From NCBI RefSeq assembly GCF_014805625.2, contig NW_023998414.1, forward strand, positions 32,832,561 through 32,896,560: a stretch of 64,000 nucleotides of DNA, in the 5' to 3' direction. Below are positions 26,331 through 37,378 of this stretch, in pieces; within the stretch, counting starts at the first letter, position 1, and the number at the start of each line of letters is the position of its first letter. The notes beneath the pieces are model-generated. The model saw nothing but the letters and a program-made list of their open reading frames with translations. It had not been told where the DNA came from and searched no databases. Position numbers and translations under genes: made by a program. Source of the DNA: Glossina fuscipes (taxonomy: Eukaryota > Arthropoda > Insecta > Diptera > Glossinidae).

Positions 26331-26669
26331 GAAAAGACGAACGGACGTGAATTAGTGTTTTGTAAATTCAAAGTGGGTGTGCAAGTGTGGAATCTTGTGA
26401 AAAATAACGCCTTTCTCTTTAGCTAATTGGCTAATTAGTGAAAATTGCACTTTAAAGCCTTTTTATTTTTATTTTTGTTTTTTGCTTTTTTTATTAATTT
26501 TATTTTTTTTGCTTTCAACTGAAGTTCTAAACACAAAAAGGAAAACACCGCCCGACCGACAAACTGACTTTATATGTAATTCAAATTAATATACGGAAAC
26601 TACAAAGCAACCTTTTTTTGTTGTTGTTGTTGTTTGGTTTTTTTTTTTCTTTTATCCAAAAAGTACGCT

Positions 26670-26671
<2 letters not shown>

Positions 26672-26717
<46 letters not shown>

Positions 26718-26763
26718 CACATAAACATACGCACACTGAGAGAGAGAGAGAGAGAGAGAGAGA
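26672..26763. repeat. (CA)n and (GA)n microsatellites
   Basis: A 43-bp CA tract (26672-26714) and a 26-bp GA tract (26738-26763) are separated by an A/C-rich spacer. Confidence 0.95.
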
Positions 26764-26930
26764 AACGCAATTTCTCTTTGATTAGTAAGCCTCACGAATA
26801 CTACTAATTGCAAAAATTTAATTTAAATTTTCACACACAACAACTTTGAAACTTAATTAAATGAAAAATTATTTGAACTAATTATGTAATCACGTGAATG
26901 TGCACATATACGTATACAAGCTGGTGCGTC

Positions 26931-26975
26931 TATATATATATATATATATATTAACGCATACATTTGCATATATCA

Positions 26976-27015
<40 letters not shown>
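26931..27015. repeat. (TA)n and T32 homopolymer
   Basis: A TA tract (26931-26951) is followed by a T32 run (26984-27015). The 143-codon plus-strand frame across it is mostly Phe, Ile and Tyr encoded by T-rich DNA. Confidence 0.95.
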
Positions 27016-27016
<1 letters not shown>

Positions 27017-30000
27017 TTGCTGCTGCATGATGATGCATTTTTGATTTTTTCTCATTCAACCATGAATTTCCCTCACAAAGAGCTTTATACGCTTCACTTA
27101 CATTTAATTCACAAATCATTCTCCGCTCTTTCACTGAATACCATTTATTTATTCTTTGCCTGGCATTTTTCCTCTTCGTTATATACATTTTCGTTGATTG
27201 GATTTTTTTTCCATTTGTTTTTTCTTTTTTTTTTTCATTTAATTCTCTTTTTTCTTTTTTTTTTTTTTGTGTTTTGTGAATCAAAGGTTCTTGTATTCGA
27301 TTACAATTCAACGCTTTTCAATTGAAACATCAAATCAATATTTTAACTTAATTTCCGAATTACTTACTATTTTGCTGCTTACAGCTTATGTGTTCTTTGT
27401 ACGTAAGTTGTAAACCGATGTTCTCAACTGATTCTGTCGTTAAATTTTTGATAAATTTGCTTTTAAAAAAAAAAAAAAAAAAACAAAGAAATGAGAATTA
27501 CGTGTCATATTAAGTATCCATAAATTCATCTCATCCTACCTCAACTAGGCCATAAAGCATACATTGAGCAAAATAAAAAAAATAAAAAAAAAATTCTTTT
27601 TATATATTTATTTATTTATTTTTGTCTTTTCGAGTGATGGAGGCTTCATTATGCGACTTATCGTTAACAATTTCATACTTACGGTAACGGCAACGAGAGA
27701 AAAACGAAATCACATGATATGATGAAATTATTTCATTCAATTTCTTGATTATATGATAATTTTTTTTTTAATTCTTCTTCTCTTAATAAATGGAAAATTT
27801 CCTTCACTACGTGTAATGGCGTCGCTTCATGTAAAAATGTGAAACCGCTTATCTTGTTGTATGATATAAATGATGAGCTATAAAAAAAAAAGTTTTAAAA
27901 TCATTATTCATTATTCATTATTATCGGTATTAATTTAAAATTAAAATATAAATTCGTTTTGGTATATCTTCTAAGGTGCAGGTAGACGCACATTCGTTTG
28001 CATTAAATAATTACTGGTATACTTTAGAGTTTTTAAATAAATTCCCTTCTCGCAATGCTTGACAGTAACTATTTTCAGTAAATCGGAGGGGAGGGGGAAC
28101 GGATAAATGCTTTTGTTGTGTTTGGCATTCATTCAAATTAATTTCTATCTGTGCTGTGTATCTTTGTTTACGTGTAAAAATGTTTACCGAAACAGCCTTT
28201 TGTATAAGCTGGCTAGTGGTTATGGATTTATTTATGTTTATATGTTGGCCGCTGACTGGGTTTTAGTTTAACATTGGTTTTGTTTAACTAACTATCTCGA
28301 ATAATGCACGCAATGACTAAAACTTTGTTATTGCATACATCATCTTCTACACTCATACCTGATGCGTTCATTAACAGTATCGTCTCGTTTGCCGCAAATA
28401 GAAATAATTTTCAGAATTATTTAAATAATCTACCTGTGCCTGTGTGTTACCTATGCCGTGAATATAAGGCATTAAGCTAAAATCCAAGCGAATATTCGGA
28501 GCTTATGCTTATCATAAATCGTTTGCTCGAATTTGCTTTTGATATTTGACAGGATTTTTCCCTTGTCCGATAATATGGTATACATTTGCACTTATAATCG
28601 ATTCGAGAGATTTTATTTATGAAGTATTTATGGCGTAATTAATTTAAGAAGAACAAAATTGATTGATTCAATTATATAATCATATATTCTATGAATTGAT
28701 TAATTGCCAATAAATCCCGTAGGTAGATTACAAATTTCTGCCTTGAAGTTGAACAAGTGAACGTCACTTTAATTTTCCTCTAGAAATTGTTTTGAATGAT
28801 GAACCGCACATTTTCGAATGTTACGATGCCATAGCGTTAGGACGCCTTTAATTATAATCTTTCGTGATTTGATTCATACATCTGCACCACTCACATTTAC
28901 TTCTCGAATGAATTCCAAAGTATCGAACCATATGAGGAGAACATAGGAGAATATATATGAAGCGATTCATTTCGTCAACTCATTACAGATTATCGTACGT
29001 ATCGCATGTATTTCGATGATGAATGAATGAAGAAATCGCTCACTGTAAATCACGACAATGGATGACCAGCTTTAATAAGCTTAATTGACGACATATGTGA
29101 ACTCTTTTATTTTTGCTTAAATGTGGTTTTCGGTTTTCATGACCTGATAGGAATTATGTTAAACGTGTGGCTTTTCAATAGCAACCAATATAAAGCCGAA
29201 AACGAATCCCCATACTTGTAATCATAGTAAAACCAGAAGAAGAACTATCTGCAACATAATCCGATATCATGTTTTAAAAGTAAATAAGGAATAAATGGTG
29301 TAAGCAACAGAATTAAATATGTTTGGATTATTGTGTGATTTTTAAGAGTCGAGCACCTCTTCGATCGGACTGGATCTTTACGATTTCCACAAAATCGAAA
29401 GAGTTTAAACTTATGATTGTTCACGTTGACCGAAAAAATGGATGCAAGTTTCGTTTATTGCGCTCTGCGACTCTTACTAAATGAAGAATTTGAGTCAAAG
29501 CACAGGTGATTTTTCGGCATAATGACGTTTAGCTTTAAAAAATTTTTGCAGCACTGAAGGCGAATGTGCTACCATCCACTTTGCGTTCAGAAGACTAACC
29601 ACCATTTCAATTGCTGACGCCTTGTCTGTCCTAATTAGACTTTGATTTTTAGAACGACACCAAACAATTGCACGCTTATATAGATAGCCTCAAAAGATCA
29701 GCGTTGCATCCTTTCGATACGAAAGACAAATTCTGTTAAAATGGTGAGAAACGATAATACTCTAGATGCAATATATTTTATCTTGTCTCTTGAAAAAAAA
29801 AAAAAAACAAAGTATTTCGTGTCGCAGAACACGCCATCGAAGCCGGTTGCCTCATGTGATCTATTAAATTTCTATACTAATCGTCGCATATCTTATTATA
29901 AGAACTATATACGGGGTAGTTAGTTGCGTTCGTTTAAAGGCTTAACCAAGCCAAGCCAGATCAAGCGACCACAAGTTTACTAAAATTTGTTTAAGATGAA

Positions 30001-30403
30001 ATTCTTAAACATTTAATTTTCAAGTTTTTGAATTTGACATATCCTATAAATTGACATGATAAACGATTTACTATATAATAATCTATCTTACGCGAGATTG
30101 AATATGTTTCACGTTTTGCTCCGCAAAATTATTAAATATTTGCAGGTTTGCTCGACTAATAAAATATTAATAGAGTTTAGATGATCGCTATGATAAGCGT
30201 ACATAATATGGTTAAAAATTTAATCAAGTTTAATGCAACAAACGTATCTTAGAAGGAGAATGATTATAAATAGGAGAAGAATATCGAAGAAAATGTAGAA
30301 AGGAAAAAAAGGAGAGTTAAAGAAACCAAAAGTATTCAAGGCATTCAAAACAATAGCGTATAACACCAAGAGTAAGAAGAAAAACACAAACAAAAACATT
30401 TAC

Positions 30404-30404
<1 letters not shown>

Positions 30405-30439
<35 letters not shown>

Positions 30440-30540
30440 GTTCCTGGCAACATACTCAACACAAATTGTATAGGAAATAACATCTCATCTGCCAACATTT
30501 TCACGCACACACATATACAAACATATATAAATAAAATAAA

Positions 30541-30575
<35 letters not shown>
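30405..30575. repeat. (TAA)n and A33 homopolymer
   Basis: A TAA tract at 30405-30438 and a 33-nt A run at 30543-30575. Confidence 0.95.
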
Positions 30576-30576
<1 letters not shown>

Positions 30577-30906
30577 AAGAAGAGAAGAAACGGAAAATTG
30601 TATTAAGTGCAAAATTTAGAGGAATGAAGAAGCATGTGTGCCCGTAAACTAAAGTTTTAAATTGTAAAAAACTAAAAATAAAAAACAAAAAAAGTTTTGT
30701 GCATGAATGCATGCATGTGTATGTGCCTGGGCATTGATGGAGAATGATGTGGCAAAAAGCAATAAAAAATTGGAAACACTCAGTTCTTACTTGTGAGTAG
30801 CTTAACAAAGGAAAAGTAAATTTGATTTGATTATTTTCATACCGCATTCACTCACACATGCTCATATGGCACGCACGAATATGTATTGTATATATGTTTA
30901 TATCTA

Positions 30907-30911
<5 letters not shown>

Positions 30912-30938
<27 letters not shown>

Positions 30939-31156
30939 GGTGTGTATTGTATATCAACGTCATGAATACGTTAGGGTTTCTTTTTTGCTTCCTTGCTGCA
31001 AAAGTTGAAGTAAAGTTATAAACAATTTTAAAGGTTTCATTATAATTGAAACCGTAAACGTACTCTTTATGTATGTATGTATGTATATATGCATACGTTT
31101 ATAATTATGTAACAAAATGAAAAGTTTTAGTTTAATAGTGTTATATATATAATATA

Positions 31157-31194
<38 letters not shown>

Positions 31195-31205
31195 ATATAT
31201 AAAAT
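30912..31205. repeat. (TA)n tracts
   Basis: TA dinucleotides at 30912-30938 and a longer imperfect AT-only tract at about 31142-31205, with TATG-type units between them. Confidence 0.9.
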
Positions 31206-31272
31206 ATATTATGTATGTATGAGAGAGCATTTAATAAAATGCGATTTAAAACTATAAAAATCTTCTATTTTA

Positions 31273-31321
31273 TGCTGGCTGGCTGGCTGGCTGGCTGGTT
31301 GGTTGGTTGGTTGGCTGGCTG
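31273..31321. repeat. (GGCT)n/(GGTT)n tetranucleotide repeat
   Basis: Six or so GGCT units, then four GGTT units, then GGCT again. The pattern fits a single GGCT array in which one unit mutated and was copied by slippage. Confidence 0.95.
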
Positions 31322-31411
31322 CGGTTGGTTTACAATTGCAAACATTTAATATGAGAGCCCGTGTCCTAGTTGTCAAAGTAAAGAAAATTTAATTAAAACC
31401 CAAAAGATTAC

Positions 31412-31570
31412 CTGACTTGCCATCGTGGACATATAACACAATTTAATTAATTTTTTTCCCTTTATTTTTTTTATTTATTGCAATTTTTTCGTTTTGTTGA
31501 ATTTGTTTTTTTTTTTTATTTTTTTTTTTATTTTTTTTATTATATATATTAATTAAAAGCACTTGTCACA
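31412..31570 (-). other. Candidate short exon: 5' UTR plus start codon and splice donor
   Basis: On the minus strand a strong pyrimidine-rich acceptor (TTTTTCTGCTTTTTAG, ending at 31571) opens a 159-nt A-rich segment. That segment ends in M-S-T-M-A-S-Q (31432-31412) directly followed by the donor CAG|GTAATC, an in-phase boundary after the Gln codon. The A-rich leader resembles fly 5' UTRs. The donor lacks the preferred G at +5. The BTB factor Tramtrack has an N-terminus containing M-A-S-Q, but seven residues cannot identify a gene and no BTB-like exon is visible in the window. This may be a chance arrangement. Confidence 0.2.
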
Positions 31571-31684
31571 CTAAAAAGCAGAAAAATCGCTATATAAATG
31601 TTCACATATGTGTTAGCTTTTGTGGCGTATATTCGTAAACGTCAAAGCAATGGCACCTTTAGAAATGTATACTCATACATACTC

Positions 31685-31794
31685 ATATATATATATATAT
31701 ATATATATAACTAACTGGCACACAAAAGATATCATTTGAAAAATAATCCTTCTTTTCACAAAATTATACAAAATTCATATATGATATATGTATA

Positions 31795-31828
<34 letters not shown>
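31685..31828. repeat. (TA)n tracts
   Basis: Two uninterrupted TA tracts, at 31685-31709 and 31796-31828, the second followed by GTGTATGTATGTGTG. Confidence 0.95.
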
Positions 31829-31834
<6 letters not shown>

Positions 31835-32206
31835 ATGTATGTGTGTCTATATATGCATATGCGTGCATTTGTTTGCGTTGAGTCCACATTTTATCTTTTT
31901 ATTTCATAAAATGTCTTTAGTATATCTATAGGCTACAAAAGCAGAGCCATGCACAGACAATGCCATCATCATTGCACATTAAATACATAACGTTCCTTTT
32001 TTACATACAGATTTGATTTTGTAAAGGAAGCAGTAGCAAGAACAGCAGCAATAGCAGCAGTAGCATCATATCCTTAGTTTTCTTTAGTATTTTGTTATTC
32101 TTTGGTTTTTTGTTTATGTTATCCGTAAATTTATGCAGTGTTTTATGCCTTATATCCCCTGCGGCTTAGTCTGTGTATAGAATGTAAGTACATGAGGAGA
32201 TATTAA

Positions 32207-32313
32207 GTGTGTGAGTGCGAGTGTGAGTGCGAATGCGAATGCGAATGCGAGTATGAGTGAGTAAGTGAGTGAATGAGTGAGTGAGTGAGTGAGTAAGTGA
32301 GTGAGTGAGTAAG
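32207..32313. repeat. (GAGT)n / (GCGAAT)n degenerate repeat
   Basis: Over 100 bp of GAGT/GTGA units mixed with hexamers GCGAAT. The minus-strand frame reads it as a Ser/Leu/Thr-rich repeat. There are no other signs of a gene. Confidence 0.9.
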
Positions 32314-32546
32314 TGTGCACTATTATGCCTGAAGCACTTTTATGACAAGTACTGTTCTTATTTGCTTGAATAACGAAACAGCACAATCACACACAGATAC
32401 GCGCGCACACGCGTCCATACACAGATTTTCTTCCACCCTCTGACATCAACAAGCCGAAGCATATGCGTGTGTGTGTCTATGTGTGTATGTGTATGTATGT
32501 CCCTGTATAGTTTTATTTACTTAAAATTTAGTGTTTGCCTACACTA

Positions 32547-32550
<4 letters not shown>

Positions 32551-32589
<39 letters not shown>

Positions 32590-32754
32590 TAAACACATCC
32601 ACACACAGTATGTGTGAAATAAACTGCATAAATGCATGCTTGAGTAAATTCAAAAATTGTATGTTTGTTGCTATTTTTATTTCAAGAAGCACACTTTTCG
32701 GCGTGTATGTTTGCAAACGCATACACACAAGACACACACACAACACACACACAT
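32551..32754. repeat. (CA)n tracts
   Basis: CA tracts at about 32551-32584 and 32722-32754. The open frames on both strands here come from these tracts. Confidence 0.9.
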
Positions 32755-33299
32755 GCATACATTCACTGCATACTTGCCAGGCAACCAACCAGCCAAATGA
32801 ATAACATTTTGCTTATGATATACAAAATAAAAGAGAGAAGAGAGCAATGCGTTTGAGTTGTTATTAAAATAATGACGACAAGGCAAAGTTAAATGATAAG
32901 AGCTTTACATTTTTTATTTCTCTTACTTTGTTTGTTTATTTAAATAAAAAAAAATATATATATATACATATACATACGTTTGTAAAGAAAAATACATTTT
33001 GTGTTAATTATACTCTGTTGATTTTATTTGACTTCTTTAAAATGAAAAGCATCTAAAGAAAAAAACAAAAAACACAAAGAGAAAAGCAAACAAAAAAAAA
33101 AAAAAAAAAAAAAGAAAAAAAAGCGAACTTATTTTATATGTAAACTTTACGAGAAAACGTATTAAAATTAATTTGTAATGAATTTAGGCTTATGATGAGC
33201 ATCAATACGCTTACGCTTATATTCAAGTTTGACAAAAGCGATATAATAATAATAATAACGATGTAATATCTTTGAATGCCACCGTACTTCACGCTTAGG

Positions 33300-36020
33300 G
33301 AACATCTCCCCTGAGTGATTGCGCATATCGAAAAAAAAAAGAAAGCTTCAAAATGAGGTGATGGGTTATTCCAACAATCGAAAAAAAAAAAGTCTAATTT
33401 CAACTTTATTGCGTAACGAAAACTTGAAAAAAGTATTTATCAGAGAATTTATGATATTATAAAAATTATTCAGGCTCAACAAAGGCTTGGTACAATGATC
33501 TTCTACAAAGATGATTAAAAACGTAAATTTCGAACTTGGAAATGAGAATTTTCCACTTAACGATATACTTAACATGATTATGTAATGGTTTGAGATGCTT
33601 TGCTTAAACAATACGTTCTCAGGTTTATATAAATTTCTTAAATAAAAATTGGAAATATTCTATAGATCGCACTCATCACGATCATCATCTAACTCCGTAG
33701 TTCATTTTAATTTAACTCGCGTAGTAACTGTCTCTAATTCATTGCCAATTTCTATTTCAATAATGCTTTTCGCATTTTTTTTTTTTACTAAACTATTTTG
33801 CTTAGATGTGAGAAATCACTTATAACGATCTTCTAACTAGACAGCGTCAATGGTCTTACAAATTAAACTATGTGTAGTAAAATTAAAATTTAACAAAATA
33901 GTTTTGAAATAAAGAAATTTATATCCATTTGTATTACTATATACATACATTAGACGGTAGAGTAATACTTTCAGATTTTCGATCAGCCACACTGTGGGCA
34001 GCTTAGAAGTAAGTCATTATCGTTCTCCAATAAACTAGTAAAAGTTTTTCAAAATTTTAATTTTGTTGATTTTCAATTAGATTTAGTTTTTGCTGCATAC
34101 GATTTGTGGTTCCTTTCTGCACACGCGCACCGCTAACAGCGCATGACGCATGCGCTATGTCTGCTCTGGCGACATCCCACAACGTCTCCCTAATAATTAC
34201 ATCTATAACTGTCACTCTTGCTTTCGGAATTTTTTTTTTCTTTTTTTTTTTTTTTGTGACAAACAGTCCCTTCAGATATATAGAAAGTTGCCCCCATAGG
34301 TAATCCCGATAGCAATTAAAAGAGTCGTGCATACAACACAAGAACAATTGAACAAAAGTTGAAAGAGCATACGATGAATACTTAGTTTGCCCGTTCACCT
34401 CTCTCCGACGGGCTATACTCAAATCATTTCTCAACTTACTCTCAATGTCTATCGGTCTAGAAGAAATGAACTGATTGATTCGTATCTGCATTTAATAATC
34501 GCTATCAAAGTGCGAATCCTTAATATAATTAGTTGAGAGAATTTCCCTGGAGTCTTGCTTTCTCCATTTGTTTTTCTTTTTGTTTTTCTATTTACCTTAT
34601 GCTGTTAATGATGGATTCAACTTGAATGTAAATTTAATTTTTTTTTTTTTTTTTTTTTACTTCGCATTAACGGAAACAGTGAAATTATTCATGTGACTAA
34701 TAGAGATGTTTCCGTTATATTTACATGCACAGAGACACAAATTTTATTCAAAACACATAACGCATATGCATGTCTGCCTGCGAAAGTCGCAACATGTGCG
34801 TATGTGTGTGTGTGTGTAAAAATTTTTTGTATTACTTTTACTTTATACCCTTCCGGTATTTTGTTGTGTATGCAAATAAATGGTTTTCAGTTGCTTTTTC
34901 ATATCATTTCGTCCGTTTTTGTAGGGCAATCAATGTATTTTTTTTTTGTTTTTGTTTTTTTTTGTGCTCAACTCAGCCAAGGGCAATATAATGCAATTCA
35001 TGTTCTTTATCTCCTTCTCTCTCTCTCATTTTTTCTCTCTCTCTCCTTTTTTCTCCCTTTCGACATACAAATATACGTATACATGTATATATGAAATAAT
35101 ATACAAGAAACAGCAAGGGCTCAGCTATATTGCATATGAACTATTTTTGAGGTCAAAAGGTAAATGAAACTTTTGTTTCATGTTATGGAGGAAATTTTCT
35201 AATGCATTTGGAACACACATGTTCAAAAAAAAAAAAAAAAAACCTAAATTTATTATTATCGAATAAATTTAAAATGATTTCACAATTACATACTAAATCC
35301 CTCCCGATATTCGTCATTATTAAAAACACATGTTTTTTTTTTTTTGAATCCTAATAATATTTCAAGAATATTTCTCTTCAGTTAACATCATTTCAGTTAG
35401 GGAAACTTGTAATAAGGTTAGATCGACGGGTTTAGTAGGCTGTAGCATAATTTAGCGAAAGCACACTATTCGAAAATTGAAATTGTTTCGCTCATGGACT
35501 TCAATAGTCTCGTCGTCTTGTTTCGGCCAATTTTGGTTACCATAGTCAGCATGCAAAGTATGCAAAGCAAATCATGCATTTTTTTGTCTGATGCTACTTC
35601 TGTAGCGTCTATCACCTATCACCAGATATGCGATCGTTTCTAGGAACGTTTGTTCGTCTATAGAACCTGGAAATTTACTTATTAGCCTCAAATTTTTCTA
35701 CAGTTTCTGCTCATTTCTAAGTTTTTTCCAATGATGTTTTGCCCAAGTTCGTGTCAGTTGTTTATTGAAACATTACAAATACTGCAAATACTCTCGCAAG
35801 ATATCCAGATCTGAACACATTTTAGAATACTGGAACATACCTATTCTGGGTCAGTCTAAGGTATTTTAAGTTTTTAAACGCGTCCATCCGATTTATTTCC
35901 GTTATCGGAACAAAATAAGTCTTTGTCATACACATTCTCTCTTGATACTCATACATCAAATGGTGCAGTATCGTCCATGGAAGCAAAAATATAGCTTACA
36001 CTTAATGGCAGATGTTTGTC
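33300..36020. other. Non-coding DNA
   Basis: No gene supported. A 144-codon minus-strand frame at 34057-34491 is interrupted by a Lys run from a T tract and has no recognisable motif. A GC-richer patch at 34100-34195 contains a GCGCATG...CATGCGC inverted repeat. A T21 run lies at 34638-34658. Confidence 0.6.
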
Positions 36021-36089
36021 GAATATTGGGTTACTGCAAAAAAAAATAAAAAATAAAAAACTATACCAGACATGGAATATTTTACATGT

Positions 36090-36630
36090 TTTATGTAAGG
36101 TATCACCCACCGATACCTATACATTTTTCCCATCTGCCTAACAAAAGAAAAAAAAAAACCGGTTGCCCTTTGATGCATAAATGCTTTCACACATTTTCGT
36201 TGGAAGTGAAGCGTTAGCCAGCAAGTGGTAACCGGAGAGAACCGGGTAAGCCATACGGGCTAGTGCCTCCCAGTCTAGTTGAGTTCCAACGTATCGTGAA
36301 CCGACTTTGCCGACGGATGGATGGAGTGATGTCATCTAAAAAAAAATGACCTCGTCTTACCGTTATCGAACTGTGTAAGTCGAAGTAAATGTGTTGGAAG
36401 CGCGTGATATTAACCGCTTTACCACGCTTTCGTAACTAATAACAGACCAGACTTTCCTGGTTACACCAAACACAGAATTCCGTCATAGCGATTTCTTTAC
36501 GCGATCAATGTCGATGGTCTCACTCGATCTATCCATCAATTTTTACTATTGCGATGTACACGATTCAGGAAGAAATTCTTTTCCTATGCTGTTCGGTCAA
36601 GGGCAAGATGTGCCAAGTGCCAAGTGCCAA
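36090..36630 (-). pseudogene. Decayed mariner transposase (mauritiana subfamily)
   Basis: Recognisable pieces in order are: L-T-E-Q-H-R-K-R (WVPHEL..ER region), a K-R-K..FL-RV piece (FLHRIVTGDEKW region), I-L-C-L-V (MLCVWWD region), F-F-L-D-D-I-T-P-S (LHDNAPSH, second catalytic Asp region), D-W-E-A-L-A-R-M-A-Y-P-V-L-S-G-Y-H-L-L (NWEVLPHAAYSPDLAPSDYHLF, third Asp lost) and R-W-E-K-C-I-G-I-G-G followed by a stop (RWEKCIASDG terminus). The order, the NWEV/YHLF pattern and the RWEKC terminus fit the Mos1-like group. Confidence 0.7.
36340..36432 (-). repeat. tRNA-like insertion inside the mariner fossil
   Basis: On the minus strand GTGGTAAAGCGGTTAATATC resembles an A box. About 40 nt later CAGTTCGATAAC resembles a B box, and a T8 run follows. 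The segment interrupts the transposase alignment between the MLCVWWD and HDNAPSH blocks. It could be a short SINE of a different family from the others here. No target duplication is evident. Confidence 0.35.
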
Positions 36631-36753
36631 GTGCTTTTTGTTTAGCATAGCACTCGACATTTTCCTGCGTTTCGATATGTGTTGATATTACGACTAGTTA
36701 TTGTTGCTAGATATTCAGGCTATAAGAATGAAAACAACTTCAGGTATGTACGT

Positions 36754-36774
36754 CCTCCACATGTAGTGTGGAGG
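36754..36774. repeat. Perfect 8-bp inverted repeat near the junction of the two mariner halves
   Basis: CCTCCACA and TGTGGAGG flank a 5-nt loop. It lies close to the midpoint of the 36.03-37.38 kb unit, where the orientation of mariner sequence flips. Confidence 0.8.
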
Positions 36775-36889
36775 TATAAATAAAAATTCTCTGCGTTGAA
36801 ATTTATTGCTCTACAAAATATGTCTGCCATGTCGTGCGTTTCTTCTCTAATTTTTTTTATACACTAAGCTTAACCATTGGTGATTGTAC

Positions 36890-37378
36890 GTCATAAGTTT
36901 CAGTTGTTTACAAGCTGGCGTTCCACATCGATCAAAGTGTAACGAGATGAACGCCATTTACGACACTGCACGCTATTCTCCTTTAAACTGGAAAAATATG
37001 CAGTTGAAGCTACGAAAATGATTAGGTTAGCTAAATGCTGAGAATGCACCAAGCTCTGACACAGTCAGAAAATGTTTTGTGAGATTTCGTGATCTTACAT
37101 TGGGTTGGGAGCTTCTCCCTATTGCAGCGTATTCTTCAGATTTGTGTCTTTCCGATCGACACAGTGATATTTGGCAGATCAGCGATTTACTATAAGTCGA
37201 TGATTATTTCGCCTCGAAAACTTCTTGGTATCTACCGCGAAGGCATCACCCCCCACCAAGCTTCCCGATAGCAAGCAAAAGTCCATACACAATGATGGGG
37301 AATAATTCGATTAATAATTTTTTTAAGAGACTTTTACCAAAACATACAAAAAATCAATTTACTTATATACCCAACGTA
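36890..37378 (+). mobile_element. Mariner fossil, right half of inverted pair
   Basis: Plus-strand mariner sequence ends in ACTTATATACCCAACGTA. Its reverse complement (TTGGGTATATAAGT) resembles mariner terminal repeats and the TTGGGTTACT end at 36026. No matching 5' terminus is found upstream. Instead the sequence runs into the opposite-strand mariner half near 36.8 kb. Confidence 0.6.
36960..37315 (+). pseudogene. Decayed mariner transposase C-terminal half
   Basis: Blocks run E-N-A-P-S-S-D-T (HDNAPSHT, catalytic Asp changed to Glu), then L-G-W-E-L-L-P-I-A-A-Y-S-S-D-L-C-L-S-D (LGWEVLPHAAYSPDLAPSDYHLF, third Asp retained). After a frameshift come Y-R-E-G-I and K-L-P-D-S-K-Q-K-S-I-H-N-D-G-E with F-D before a stop (FYRRGIHKLPERWEKVIASDGKYFD terminus). 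The spacing between the two Asp-equivalent positions is two residues short of the DD34D standard. Inactive. Confidence 0.7.

Larger units (their letters stand above)
24760..33300. other. Microsatellite-dense block
   Basis: Simple repeats occur every few hundred bases: (TAAA)n 24767-24790, (AAAC)n 25171-25220, (CAA)n 25731-25756, (GATA)/(GA)n 26269-26303, (CA)n 26672-26714, (GA)n 26738-26763, T32 26984-27015, (TAA)n 30405-30438, A33 30543-30575, several (TA)n, (GGCT)n, (GAGT)n and (CA)n. I see no transposon or SINE fossil here, unlike the flanking DNA. The texture resembles introns or untranslated regions of insect regulatory genes, but no transcript can be proven. Confidence 0.6.
36026..36800 (-). 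mobile_element. Mauritiana-type mariner fossil, left half of inverted pair
   Basis: The outer end reads TTGGGTTACTGC directly after a TA (36024-36025), like mariner termini. Reading inward on the minus strand, transposase blocks come in reverse genomic order as expected: the C-terminal R-W-E-K-C-I-G (about 36133-36113), then the internal blocks, up to a WVPHEL-like block (about 36625-36590). A tRNA-like segment interrupts it (36340-36432). A GTGCCAA triplet repeat (36610-36634) lies near the N-terminal side. The element is dead, with many stops and shifts. Confidence 0.65.

Noticed and set aside
26894..27325. 143-codon frame
   Set aside because: Mostly Phe, Ile, Leu and Tyr from T-rich and TA-rich simple sequence.
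34057..34491. 144-codon minus-strand frame
   Set aside because: Contains a long Lys run from a T tract and no domain that I recognise. Open frames of this length can arise by chance in 64 kb.
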